Shown here: positions 25,678 to 33,753 of the stretch, in pieces
How the letters are laid out: the number at the start of each line of letters is the position of its first letter
Numbering within the stretch: the first letter of the stretch is position 1
Assembly: GCF_036227605.1 (NCBI RefSeq)
Contig: NZ_CP109487.1
Location: 6,385,501-6,449,500, forward strand
From: Streptomyces sp. NBC_01439
GTDB taxonomy: Bacteria > Actinomycetota > Actinomycetes > Streptomycetales > Streptomycetaceae
DNA: 64,000 bases
Direction of reading: 5' to 3'
Notes under the pieces: generated by a model
Database searches by the model: none
What the model saw: only the letters and a program-made list of their open reading frames with translations
Told to the model about the DNA's origin: nothing
Position numbers and translations under genes: made by a program

Positions 25678-25851
25678 TCAGCCGAACGTCGACGCGCTGC
25701 CGACGCTGGCGGCCGAGGTCGCCGGGCAGGACGCGGTCGACGCCGAAGCGGCGGAGAACCAGCAGCCGAGTGCGTTGCCCTGCGGCAGCTCCTCGACCGA
25801 CAGCTCGCCATCCAGGGCGTACAGGTCGAATGCGTCCTCGTTGATGTCCAC
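25678..25851 (-). CDS. RiPP precursor peptide B
   Basis: A 57-residue peptide from GTG 25849-25851. The leader is short, with FDLYALDGELSVEELPQG then NALG. The 28-residue core begins Cys-Trp and has SCP at core positions 12-14 and Thr-Phe-Gly at the end. It is the only core that starts with Cys, so a second thiazole next to the leader is possible. A ribosome site is weak, as for the other GTG-start precursor. The gene ends 43 bases before precursor A starts. Confidence 0.87.
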   Translation of the reverse strand: MDINEDAFDLYALDGELSVEELPQGNALGCWFSAASASTASCPATSAASVGSASTFG

Positions 25852-25927
25852 TGATCGTTTTCCCTTCGGACGGGGCTCTGTGTAGGACGTGCGCGGAGAG
25901 GAGGAGCCGTTGGCACCTCCGGGCCTG

Positions 25928-26101
25928 TCAGGTGTAGCTGGAGAACGAGGTGAAGGAGGAGGCGGTGGTCACCGGGCAGGAGGCCGAGCTGGCCGATCCT
26001 GCGGTAGAGACCGACGAGAGGGCGTTGCCCTCCGACAGCGTCTCCATCTCGAGGGAGTCCTCAAGGATGTCGTCGAGGACGTAGAGTTCCAGTTCGGGCA
26101 T
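25928..26101 (-). CDS. RiPP precursor peptide C
   Basis: A 57-residue peptide from ATG 26099-26101 with AAGGGAAAC upstream. The leader has LELYVLDDILEDSLEMETLS and ends EGNALS rather than NALG. The 28-residue core has SCP at core positions 12-14 and ends Ser-Ser-Tyr-Thr. It is more divergent than A and B in the leader but keeps the same core length and spacing. Confidence 0.87.
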   Translation of the reverse strand: MPELELYVLDDILEDSLEMETLSEGNALSSVSTAGSASSASCPVTTASSFTSFSSYT

Positions 26102-26133
26102 GGTTTGTTTCCCTTCTTTGAGACGAGCCGGGC

Positions 26134-26319
26134 TCAGCCCGTGCAGTTGGCGGTCATGATGCTTCCGGCGCTGCTGATCGGGCAGCTGGCCGTGGTCGCG
26201 CTGGAGGCCGTGCTGAAGGTCCCCAGTGCCACGCCCTCGGGGATCTGCTCGATGGACAGTGCGTCGTCGCCCAGGTCGACGCTGTGGAGGTCGAGCTCCC
26301 ACGCGTTGGCGTCGGTCAT
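26134..26319 (-). CDS. RiPP precursor peptide D
   Basis: A 61-residue peptide from ATG 26317-26319 with GAAGGAAGTGATCCG upstream. The leader has ELDLHSVDLGDDALSIEQIP and ends EGVALG. The 28-residue core has SCP at positions 12-14 and a second Cys at position 26 (TANCTG end). It lies closest to the SagB-type dehydrogenase gene (35 bases) and is the first of the four tandem precursors. Confidence 0.87.
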   Translation of the reverse strand: MTDANAWELDLHSVDLGDDALSIEQIPEGVALGTFSTASSATTASCPISSAGSIMTANCTG

Positions 26320-26354
26320 CGGATCACTTCCTTCTCTTGGTGTCGGTTCTCGGA

Positions 26355-27107
26355 TCACCGGTGGCCGGTCGGCCCCGGAGGTATGGGGGGCGGCACGACT
26401 GCGCCGCCCAGGGCCAGGGCGAAGAGCTGGTGCCGGCTGGCCCCGTCGCTGCGCAGCGGCAGCCGTACGGAGGCCGGGATGAACCCGGCGAAGACAGTGC
26501 CGACGAGTCCGACGGCCACGGCGTCGAGCCACATCGTGTAGGCGGCCGCCGCGGCTCGGGTCATGAGCGTCCGGTAGCCGTGGGCGCCGTGGAGGCGGCT
26601 CGCCAGGTCCAGGTCCGCGGCGAGGGAGACGATGGCGGCGGAGTCGCAGAACTCCCGCTGGATCGTGAGGTCGTGCAGGGCCTCGCCCTCCGGCAGCGGT
26701 GCGACCGGGACATAGGACCGCTGCGTACCGCTGCCCGTCTCGAGGCCGTACATGCCGGGTTCCAGGCCACTGAGCCGGAAGGCGACGACGTTGATCTGCA
26801 GCGGCAGCCGCTCCCGTTCCTGCGGCCAGGACGCGAGGTCCGCGTCGATGCCCCGGGCGGCCACGTCGGCGATGAGTGAGGCGTCGATGGGCTGCGGTCC
26901 GAAGAATCGGATGGAGCGGCGCTTCTCCAGCACGGTGAGCAGGGAGGACCTGTCCCGCTGCTGGGCGGTGAAGAGGACGGGCGGTCCGAGGGGTGCGGGC
27001 GGCTGGGCCGCCGGCCGCTCGGGCGCCGGCACGGTGTCGGTGCCCGCGGCCGCGGGGGTCCGGAAGGCGGTGAGGAGCTCCGCCGCGAGGTCGTGCGGGC
27101 TGCTCAT
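26355..27107 (-). CDS. SagB-type FMN dehydrogenase (azoline oxidase)
   Basis: A 250-residue nitroreductase-fold protein. LTVLEKRRSIRFFGPQPI is the conserved FMN-binding RRSxRxF start of SagB/McbC enzymes, and SAAIVSLAADL and HGYRTLMTRAAAAAYTMWL follow in the expected order. These enzymes oxidise thiazolines/oxazolines to azoles. The ATG overlaps the stop of the upstream E1-SagB fusion gene (ATGA). The first 45 residues are a Pro/Ala-rich linker. Confidence 0.87.
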   Translation of the reverse strand: MSSPHDLAAELLTAFRTPAAAGTDTVPAPERPAAQPPAPLGPPVLFTAQQRDRSSLLTVLEKRRSIRFFGPQPIDASLIADVAARGIDADLASWPQERERLPLQINVVAFRLSGLEPGMYGLETGSGTQRSYVPVAPLPEGEALHDLTIQREFCDSAAIVSLAADLDLASRLHGAHGYRTLMTRAAAAAYTMWLDAVAVGLVGTVFAGFIPASVRLPLRSDGASRHQLFALALGGAVVPPPIPPGPTGHR

Positions 27108-28762
27108 GTGGCGTCTCCCAGATCGATGACGGCCGTGACCGGTTCCATGTCGGGGTTCGTCCCGAGGGCTGCGGCGATGGCTTCGTCGTCCCAGCGGGGG
27201 CGTAGGGCGAAGCCGATGCCCAGGGTGTGGGCCGCCTCCCGGGCGGTGGCCTGGGCGCAGCCGCTGTCGAGCAGGACGATCCGCAGGGCGAAGGCGGAGT
27301 ACTTCCGGGCGACCTTGGGGAAGTCGCCGGTCAGCACGATGCTGAACGGCTGGTCACCGGGCAGGGCGTCGACCCGGGAGGACAGACGGGCGAGGCGGTG
27401 CTCGGAGGCGACGTAGCCGTAGACGCCGGGGTTGATGCCCGGTACGTCCCGGACGACGGCGTATGCGGTCACCGAGCCGATGTTGCCGCCGCTTGCCGTC
27501 CAACGGGCCACCTTGTCCGCGTTGTCGGCCCTGATTCCCGCTGTGACGGAGAGCAGCAGCGACAGCGTGTCCGGCCCGGGCCGCGCGGCGTCCTGGCGCG
27601 GGGCGGACCGGTCGAGCCGGTCGTGGTCGGGTGGCGGGAGCTCGACGGCGGGAGCGACCGGCCAGGTCCGGGAGACGCGCTGCAAAGCCAGGTTGGAGGG
27701 CTTGTAGTGCATCTGGTGGGCCTTGAGGTCGGCGAACTCCTTCGGCGGCATGGCCACGGACGCCTCGAAGCGCGTGGCCGGCGCGGCGCGTTCAACGACC
27801 GGCCCCTCGGCTACGGAACAGCGCGGACAGCCGGGTCGGGTTGCGGAGGCGGTGTCCCGCTGGCCGAGGGTCTCCAGGTCCACCAGACGCCAGCGCATCG
27901 GCAGCGGTGTGGGGATCGTCCGGGAGACCGCGGCGAACACGTCGCGGGCGAACAGCGCGGTGGCGAGCTCGTGGTCGCCGACGCCGGCCGTACGGTCGTC
28001 GTCCTCGTCGTCGGCGGTCAGGCAGTCCAGGCACGGCGTGGTACGGGGGTCGACCAGCGGGCCCAGGGCCGCACGGCGACCGCGCACGCTCAGGCGCAGC
28101 ATCGGAATGCCCTTGTCCCAGCAGTGCTCGGCGAGGACGTCCCGGCCGGCACCGGGACCTGTGCCCAGTCCGCCGGCTCCGGTATCGGCCCAGACCGCGA
28201 GGGTCGCCCGTTCGGATGGGGTGTCGCCGGTGGCGAGGGTGACCCGCATGGAGCCGGTGAGCTCGTCGCGCAGGAACGCGGCGAGGGCCGGGTCGCCGAA
28301 GACTTCGATCTCGGCGGTGCGCAGGCGGGCGGCCGCCTCCTCCCAGCAGGGGTTCACCTCGGTGGCGCTGCCCACCCGGGACAGGTAGTCGGCGAGGCGG
28401 TCGTCGACATCCGCGACCGCTTCGCGTTCCGTCCCCCGCGGTGGTCCTTCTTCGACGACGCCGCAGGTCCACAGCAACGAGAGTGCCTTGAACACGACCT
28501 CTTCGGGCATCCCGAGCTCCGCCGCGAGCCGGTCATGCGTGCGCTCGCCGTCGAGCAGGGCGAGCAGCCCGGGCAGCATCTCCGTGGCGGACCTGCCACG
28601 GAAGAGCTGCTTCTTGGGCGGTCCGGTCACCACCACCTGGTCGGCCTCGATGACGACCACGAGACCCCGGCGCAGCCGCGGCCGGCGGGGGATGCGCAGC
28701 TGCGGGTCGAACCGTGCGGCGGAGCCGACGGTTTCGGCCGTCATCATGGATCGATCGTTCAC
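27104..28762 (-). CDS. E1-like leader-binding protein fused to a SagB-like domain
   Basis: A 552-residue protein. The N-terminal part has a PqqD-like stretch (GLVVVIEADQVVVTGPPKKQ ... LFRGRSATEMLPGLLALLDG). The middle is an ocin-ThiF-like E1 fold with zinc-type cysteine pairs (TTPCLDCLTADD; PGCPRCSV). From about residue 370 the sequence resembles the SagB nitroreductase fold (LSLLLSVTAGIRA ... GINPGVYGYVASEH ... IVLLDSGCAQATAREAAHTL). The SagB part lacks an obvious RRSxRxF start and may be catalytically inert. It starts at GTG 28762, overlapping the upstream stop (GTGA). Probable role: present the precursor leader to YcaO and the dehydrogenase. Confidence 0.8.
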   Translation of the reverse strand: MNDRSMMTAETVGSAARFDPQLRIPRRPRLRRGLVVVIEADQVVVTGPPKKQLFRGRSATEMLPGLLALLDGERTHDRLAAELGMPEEVVFKALSLLWTCGVVEEGPPRGTEREAVADVDDRLADYLSRVGSATEVNPCWEEAAARLRTAEIEVFGDPALAAFLRDELTGSMRVTLATGDTPSERATLAVWADTGAGGLGTGPGAGRDVLAEHCWDKGIPMLRLSVRGRRAALGPLVDPRTTPCLDCLTADDEDDDRTAGVGDHELATALFARDVFAAVSRTIPTPLPMRWRLVDLETLGQRDTASATRPGCPRCSVAEGPVVERAAPATRFEASVAMPPKEFADLKAHQMHYKPSNLALQRVSRTWPVAPAVELPPPDHDRLDRSAPRQDAARPGPDTLSLLLSVTAGIRADNADKVARWTASGGNIGSVTAYAVVRDVPGINPGVYGYVASEHRLARLSSRVDALPGDQPFSIVLTGDFPKVARKYSAFALRIVLLDSGCAQATAREAAHTLGIGFALRPRWDDEAIAAALGTNPDMEPVTAVIDLGDAT

Positions 28763-29388
28763 GCTGTCCGCCCTTCGGTGATCGACACCAGTCGGCGCCA
28801 CAGTTCGTCGCCATCGGCGGCGGTGCGGCAGCGCTCGCAGCGGTCCACCGCGATCACGGAGGCCTTGCTGGTGGCGCCGGTGATCTGGTCGAACTTCCGT
28901 ACGGTGCCGCCGATCGCCTCCTCGTCGCCGGGTGTGCCCAGCGCCTCCTCGATGGCTTGCCGGGCGAAGGCGGCGGCGATGCCGACGGCGTGGACCGGAT
29001 AGCCGGTCGGGTAGCGGTCGCCCGTGTCGACGGTGCCGTGCTCGGGCCGCCTGTGCTGGATGCGGCGGCGCACGTAGCACTGGTGGCAGGCCGTGCGGCC
29101 CGGGACCACCACGGGGCCGCACAGCACCTCGGTGGCGGTGGTGTGCACTCCGAACCAGGGAGTGCCCCAGGCGAAAGCCGCCCGGTCCGTCGCCTCGTCG
29201 ATACGGGGCCGTTTATGAGAGGTGGCCAACATGATGAGGTCGGCGCGGGGCCACAGACTCGGGTGGGTGCCCTCGTCGATCTCCATCAGGGTGATGTCGT
29301 GTCCGCGCTCCCGGGGGTCGTGTTGAAGACGTCGTGCGACGTCCTTGCCGAAGGCTCCCGAGGCGAGTACGAGCAGGTGACGATTCAT
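28759..29388 (-). CDS. Second E1-like (ThiF-fold) TOMM partner protein
   Basis: A 209-residue protein starting MNRHLLVLASGAFGKDVARR, a Rossmann-like nucleotide fold. Two zinc-type pairs (TACHQCYVRR near residue 110; VDRCERCRT near 185) are typical of E1-like proteins of azoline-forming pathways. The adenylation residues of ThiF are not evident. It starts at ATG 29388, 8 bases after the YcaO stop, and overlaps the next gene by GTGA. Having both this and an E1-SagB fusion is unusual; the two may form one split leader-binding and scaffolding complex. Confidence 0.78.
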   Translation of the reverse strand: MNRHLLVLASGAFGKDVARRLQHDPRERGHDITLMEIDEGTHPSLWPRADLIMLATSHKRPRIDEATDRAAFAWGTPWFGVHTTATEVLCGPVVVPGRTACHQCYVRRRIQHRRPEHGTVDTGDRYPTGYPVHAVGIAAAFARQAIEEALGTPGDEEAIGGTVRKFDQITGATSKASVIAVDRCERCRTAADGDELWRRLVSITEGRTA

Positions 29389-29396
29389 GACCCACC

Positions 29397-30752
29397 TCAT
29401 GCGAAGGGCTGCGGATCGGGATTGATGCCGTCGATGTCGTGCACGGGATGTCCCATGGCGCGGGGGGCCTCGTAGAGGCGGGGATGGGCGAGGTAGCGGG
29501 CCCGGTGGGCGAAGGAGAGCGGCATCAGCTGCGGCACCATGACCCGTACGGCGGTCGCACCCACCTGGCGGGCCTCGTCGGTCGTGATGTCGACGACTAC
29601 GACTTCGCAGCCGGCCCGGGACAATCGCTCCAGCAACCACGGCAGCTCTTCCGCTCCCTTCGCGGGGCGCGGCAGGTCCGTGAAGGCCCGTACGGGGCGC
29701 TCGCCCTTCAGAAGGAAGTCGAACCGGTGGCGCTGGTCGGGCTTCCCGGCGAGGAGCGCGCCGCCGATCACACTGACGATGTCCTGCGGGTCGTCGGGGT
29801 TCGTGTGCCGGCTCGCATGGGAGCGGAGCGCGATGCGCAGTGAGGCGGCCTCCCGGTGCAGTTTGGCGATGGCCTTGCCGGGGTCGGTGTCGCATGTGGC
29901 GACGACGAGTTGGGCGAGATCGGGGTCGTGGTCGGCGAGCTGCACCCCGTAGATGACCGGGATGCCGAGGTCCGTCGTGGCGTCGAAGAGCAGGGTGCGG
30001 ATGTTCTCGTTGGCCGCACGTTCGACGAACGCCCGGTGCTCCGGGGCCAGGCCGTCGAGTGCGAACTCCAGTCGGGGCAGCCGGAGGCGCTGGAGCCAGG
30101 TCAGGGCGATGGAGTCCCGTTCGACGACTTCCATCAGACCGTTGGCTATCGCGGCCAGCGGGTCGGCGTGGGTGGCGCAGCCCGTGGAGACCGGGTGAAC
30201 GAAGCGCTCCGCGGCCGACTCCGGTGAGCACTTCAGATAGACCTGGACGGCCGGGACGTACACCTTCCGGCCGCGGGCGAGGGACCAGCCCTCGACCCAG
30301 CGCAGCGGCATCCGCCGGTCGGTGGGGACCAGACCACAGCGCGGGTCGGCCAGTTCGGCCGGTGCGAGGTTCGGCCACTCCCAGGGCGGGATGGCGTCCT
30401 CGCCAAGTTCCTCGGCGGTCGCCCAGATCATGTCCCGCGGGGACCAGGCGCACGAGGAGTACCGCTCCAGGGATTCGGCGGCCGCGAGGTGGGCCGCCGT
30501 CTCGCGGTCCAGCGCTCCGCCGGCCCCGTCGAAGTTGCCGGAGGAAGCGTCGTGCGTCCACTCCGACTGCGCTGCGAGAACGGCTCCCGGGTCGCCCAGA
30601 GATCCGGAGAAGACCGCGAAGTCAGGTTCGCCCTCGGTTACGGGCAGCCAGGTGAGCCTCGACACGAGCCCGTACGGCGACACCAGCCTTCCGATCCGGC
30701 GCAGGGATTCGGGCACCGCGGCACCCTGGGGCGTCGCCTGAAGCGTCCTCAT
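29397..30752 (-). CDS. YcaO cyclodehydratase
   Basis: A 451-residue YcaO protein. ATP-binding motifs are visible: AAAESLERYSSCAWSP near residue 90, GLMEVVERDSIALTWLQR near 210 and AIAKLHREAASLRIALRSHA near 300. The C terminus is proline-containing (INPDPQPFA), like azoline-forming YcaOs. It uses ATP to cyclise Cys/Ser/Thr of a precursor to thiazoline or oxazoline. It is the first gene of the leftward biosynthetic operon, and a 325-base gap separates it from the divergent sigma-factor gene. Confidence 0.92.
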   Translation of the reverse strand: MRTLQATPQGAAVPESLRRIGRLVSPYGLVSRLTWLPVTEGEPDFAVFSGSLGDPGAVLAAQSEWTHDASSGNFDGAGGALDRETAAHLAAAESLERYSSCAWSPRDMIWATAEELGEDAIPPWEWPNLAPAELADPRCGLVPTDRRMPLRWVEGWSLARGRKVYVPAVQVYLKCSPESAAERFVHPVSTGCATHADPLAAIANGLMEVVERDSIALTWLQRLRLPRLEFALDGLAPEHRAFVERAANENIRTLLFDATTDLGIPVIYGVQLADHDPDLAQLVVATCDTDPGKAIAKLHREAASLRIALRSHASRHTNPDDPQDIVSVIGGALLAGKPDQRHRFDFLLKGERPVRAFTDLPRPAKGAEELPWLLERLSRAGCEVVVVDITTDEARQVGATAVRVMVPQLMPLSFAHRARYLAHPRLYEAPRAMGHPVHDIDGINPDPQPFA

Positions 30753-31077
30753 TCCCCGCCCTCCTCGACCGTCTGAGATCCGGCCGAGCCGCAGCCGATA
30801 TCTCGACCTATTCGCGTTCGTTGAAGCCGCAAATTGATTCCCTCATTCCGGACAAGTGCAATTCCAGTTCGCGCCATCAGGCCAGCTCACCGCAAGCCAT
30901 GTTGGGTCTTCTGGTCACAATCTTCTGGTCACTAGCGGGAGAGCAGATGACATGTTTGACTCCGTTGGACGCCGTGCGCGGCTCGGGTTCACGATCTGCT
31001 GCGAACGGTTCCAACCTTCTACACGTGGTGGACAGGTCGGGGCGCTGTTCGCCAAGACAAAGAATCTTGAAACGGGG
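30753..31077. promoter_or_regulatory. Divergent intergenic region between YcaO and sigma factor
   Basis: A gene-free 325 bases, AT-richer than its surroundings (for example CGATATCTCGACCTATTC near 30797). It must hold the promoter of the leftward RiPP operon and that of the rightward sigma factor. I could not match a confident ECF-type GGAAC/CGT pair or any clear inverted repeat. Confidence 0.5.
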
Positions 31078-31602
31078 ATGAACAGATTGGACAAGGCGCA
31101 CGAAGATGACTTCGAACGGCACGTCGTAGGCGTTCGACCGGCACTCAGACGCAACGCCTTCGTGCTGGTGGGGGACTGGTTCGCTGCTGACGATCTCGTA
31201 CAGCAGACGCTGATCGCCGTATATCGGGCTTGGGAACGGCTGGATCATCACGACGCACTGTCCGCCTACACCCGCACCGTGATGGTGCGGCTCTTCATCG
31301 ACGAACGACGCAGGCATCGCTGGACCCGCGAGCTGCTGCAGGAATCGTTACCCGACCCCGAGCCCGCACCCGAGGAGTTGGCTCAGATCGGGGACAGGTT
31401 GGTCCTGCTCAAGGCACTGTCCACCCTCACCCCGAGGCAACGCGGCCTCGTCTACCTGCGCTACTGGGAGGACCTGGGGATCGAAGAGGTCGCGCAAATC
31501 ATGGACTGCTCCTCCTCGACGGTTCGCAGCTCCACCTCGCGGGCGCTGCGGATCCTGCGCGAACGACTCGGCGAGCTGGGGGCCCGTCGACACGAGGACT
31601 GA
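31078..31602 (+). CDS. SigE-family ECF sigma factor
   Basis: The 174-residue protein has region 2 (ADDLVQQTLIAVYRAWERLD, near residue 45) and region 4 (LTPRQRGLVYLRYWEDLGIE followed by SSSTVRSSTSRALRILRE). Those are the signatures of the actinobacterial SigE-like/ECF41-style subfamily named SigE in Pfam-type models. Start ATG 31078 has ACGGGG just upstream. No anti-sigma factor gene is adjacent. Divergent placement next to the RiPP operon suggests it controls that operon (inference). Confidence 0.88.
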   Translation: MNRLDKAHEDDFERHVVGVRPALRRNAFVLVGDWFAADDLVQQTLIAVYRAWERLDHHDALSAYTRTVMVRLFIDERRRHRWTRELLQESLPDPEPAPEELAQIGDRLVLLKALSTLTPRQRGLVYLRYWEDLGIEEVAQIMDCSSSTVRSSTSRALRILRERLGELGARRHED

Positions 31603-31947
31603 CCCCGGATATGCCGAGGGATGCGCGGATCTGACGGCCCGGTAGCAGGAAGGGTGCTGGCCTGCGTGGATGCGAGTGTCTGTGTCGTATCGGTGCTGGG
31701 GTGAGGACGCCTTCCCGTGCGTGGTCCGGCCGGCCCCCGGCCACGGGGCCGGTCCGCCGGGGACGGTCCCCTTGCCAAGGGGGCGGTGGCCCGGCACTCT
31801 GGGGACCGGGTGTATGCAAGGGCATCACCAGGGGGTTCTCACCGGGAGACGGACAGGAATCCTCTGCGGGGCCAGCGGTGACCAGCGATCCCATAACTGC
31901 TTATGAGGCCAATCTATTCTGCCCTCTATTTCCCATAGGGTTGAGCC
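31603..31947. other. Gene-free stretch in the island
   Basis: I see no coding frame with Streptomyces codon bias. GC-rich inverted segments near 31735-31790 (CCGGCCCCCGGCCACGGGGC) could form terminator-like structures for the sigma gene. An AT-rich patch at about 31895-31935 (CTATTCTGCCCTCTATTT) probably holds the promoter of the next small gene. Confidence 0.45.
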
Positions 31948-32133
31948 GTGAGTGAGAATATGCGAGATCAAGCACCGGGATGCGAGCGGGATGCTTCCGA
32001 GTCACTCCGCGAAACCTTGCGCACCCTCCTCGGTTCGGCATCGGCCCCGCGCCCTGCATTGAGCGACGAAGAACTCGTCGCGAGAATCCGTGGATCCGCT
32101 GAGAACATCCACCCAGAGGGAGAATTCGAGTAA
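31948..32133 (+). CDS. 61-residue hypothetical protein
   Basis: A small acidic protein from GTG 31948, with AGGG about 8 bases upstream; an ATG at 31960 is an alternative. It has a helix-like middle (SESLRETLRTLLGSA) and a second helix (LSDEELVARIRGSAENI). No Ser/Thr/Cys-rich core is present, so it is not a fifth precursor of the same kind. Function unknown; it might be a small regulator or an anti-sigma-like peptide. Confidence 0.45.
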   Translation: MSENMRDQAPGCERDASESLRETLRTLLGSASAPRPALSDEELVARIRGSAENIHPEGEFE

Positions 32134-32208
32134 CGGGTATCGCCGCACCGTTCCGGCTCACTGGTCCGGACAAACGCCCGGCAATCCCGATGCAGCGGCT
32201 CCCCGTGG

Positions 32209-32892
32209 TCAGCTCCTCATCGTGACCAGAGCAACTGCGGTCATCGCCGCTTGCATCTCCCGTATCGCCTTACGGACGCTCTCACCGACCCATTGGCCCT
32301 CGGATATCTCCCGCATCCGCGGAACGACCTCTCTCGGCGGCCGGTCGGGGAATGCTAGGCGGTGCAGCTTGGCACCGTGCAGTAGTGCGATAAGGCCAGC
32401 CGAGCGGTCGTCGGGCTCGGCGTGCCGAAGGACAACCTCTTCGAGCCGCACACGCAGTTCGCTCTCGACCGTGCCGTCCACCTTGGGAAACCGCCATACC
32501 GGGAACATTCCCAACACCTTGCGCTGCTCGTGGCCGACCAGGCCGCGATCCCTAAGGGAATCGACGGTGGCGTCCAGAGCCTTGCGGTTGTCCTTGGTCA
32601 GCCACGCCGTCACTTTCGGCGGTCGGCGCGTCCCCGCCGCCCAGGTATCGATCGTCCTGAGCCGTCCGTCGAGCAGCGCGACCCCCGTCGGGGCTGTGTC
32701 GACCACGGTGATCCGGCCCCGGTCCACGGACACACGGCTGGCCAGCACCAGATCGAGAACGATCCCGCCCGCGACCGCCCACTGGCAGGCCTGCCGCTCA
32801 CGCACCGTCCCGGACTCATCGTCCAGCGACAGCAGCATGATCTCCTCGGCCAGTGTCACGGTCACGCTGGTCCCCCCGTCACTCAACTCCAT
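32209..32892 (-). CDS. GPP34/GOLPH3-family protein
   Basis: A 227-residue protein of the GPP34 (Golgi phosphoprotein 3-like) family common in actinomycetes. The start is LAEEIMLLSLDDESGTV, followed by VAGGIVLDLVLASRVSVDRG and later LHGAKLHRLAFPDR. Eukaryotic members bind phosphatidylinositol 4-phosphate; the bacterial role is unknown. Start ATG 32892 after MELSDGG. It lies at the right arm of the island and does not obviously belong to the RiPP pathway. Confidence 0.85.
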   Translation of the reverse strand: MELSDGGTSVTVTLAEEIMLLSLDDESGTVRERQACQWAVAGGIVLDLVLASRVSVDRGRITVVDTAPTGVALLDGRLRTIDTWAAGTRRPPKVTAWLTKDNRKALDATVDSLRDRGLVGHEQRKVLGMFPVWRFPKVDGTVESELRVRLEEVVLRHAEPDDRSAGLIALLHGAKLHRLAFPDRPPREVVPRMREISEGQWVGESVRKAIREMQAAMTAVALVTMRS

Positions 32893-33753
32893 CCCCTGAA
32901 ACGTACGAGACGGGAATCAGTTCCCGTTCTGCGTCCTGCCACCCGAGGACATTACCGAGCACGCCGCGCTGCCGGTGGCCGCCGACTGGCTCAGTGGACC
33001 GTTCGCGGACTGACCTTGATTCCCAGGGAGCGGGCATCCTCCACCAAGTCGTCAGCCGTCCCGGCCGACCACTCGCCCGGCTGGTCTGTCATGGGCTGGA
33101 ACTTACACCGGGATTGGGGCGATCGAGCGGGACTTCTCAGGCTCCGCTGGCCCAGAGTGGGGAGCAACGAAACGCCCTCGCGCCGCTCCCTCTCGCAAAG
33201 TCGGCGGCACGAGGGCCTGGCACCCCTTGGAGGGCCCGTGTATCACCGTACGCGCTACCCCATCCGTCGCCGACCCGTCCGGGACCGCCGCCCGGCATGT
33301 CGGAAGGGCATCCTCACGCACCTCCTCCGTGTGGCTGGGGGAACTGCTGTGACCACGGCGGTCACGGTAGGGCTCAACCACCTGATCCGCTGAACCGACG
33401 ACTCCCTGTCGCGGCCCGAGGGTCGCCCAGCAGCCGGCGGTGGGGGCGAGGACGTTCAGCGTGTGGACGCCCGGCCCCCAGTGCGGCCCTACGCAAAGTA
33501 ATTGTGCGCAGTAGGCGAGTATGGGTCAGAGTGTGGGGAGCCCGGGGCGACCCGCGTAGTGAAGCGAGAACCCTGGCGGGCGGAGTTTTCCGAAGCTCCG
33601 CGGGTGTGGTGGGAGTGCGGGACGCAGAGGAAGCGGTGTGGCGAACGCCTAACACTCCCCGTCGGAGCGGGATTGAGGAGGATGCAGGCAGATGGAAACG
33701 GATAGATATGTCCGATCCCTCGGCATCGTGGCAGGTGAGACGCGTCACTGAAA
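32893..33753. other. Right arm of the island, mostly non-coding
   Basis: This 861-base stretch precedes attR, where an integrase gene would be expected, but I find no tyrosine or serine recombinase motif in any frame. The long overlapping frames have no codon bias or family resemblance. One short frame at 33238-33393 is listed separately. An old, eroded integrase cannot be excluded. Confidence 0.5.
33238..33393 (+). CDS. Possible 51-residue protein
   Basis: A frame from GTG 33238 ends in a plausible amphipathic or membrane helix (LLRVAGGTAVTTAVTVGLNH then LIR). GGAGGG lies upstream but only 3 bases from the GTG, too close to be convincing. A Streptomyces small membrane protein is possible. 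The call rests on the hydrophobic helix only. Confidence 0.25.
   Translation: MYHRTRYPIRRRPVRDRRPACRKGILTHLLRVAGGTAVTTAVTVGLNHLIR

Noticed and set aside
20786..26319. Thiopeptide (pyridine macrocycle) cluster
   Set aside because: Only one SpaB_C protein is present and no pyridine synthase candidate; cores lack the multi-Cys spacing of most thiopeptides. Kept as an alternative, not the main reading.
17750..30752. Class I lanthipeptide cluster
   Set aside because: LanB-type proteins are present but there is no LanC cyclase, and the cores have only one or two Cys, too few for several lanthionine rings.
30990..31020. ECF-type promoter (GGAAC with CGT) before the sigma gene
   Set aside because: A GGAAC occurs on the minus strand, but the next CGT is at about 14 bases rather than the usual 16-17, and the orientation points away from the sigma gene.
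31948..32133. Fifth precursor peptide
   Set aside because: The peptide lacks the NALG end and the Ser/Thr-rich 28-residue core with SCP; its C half is acidic.
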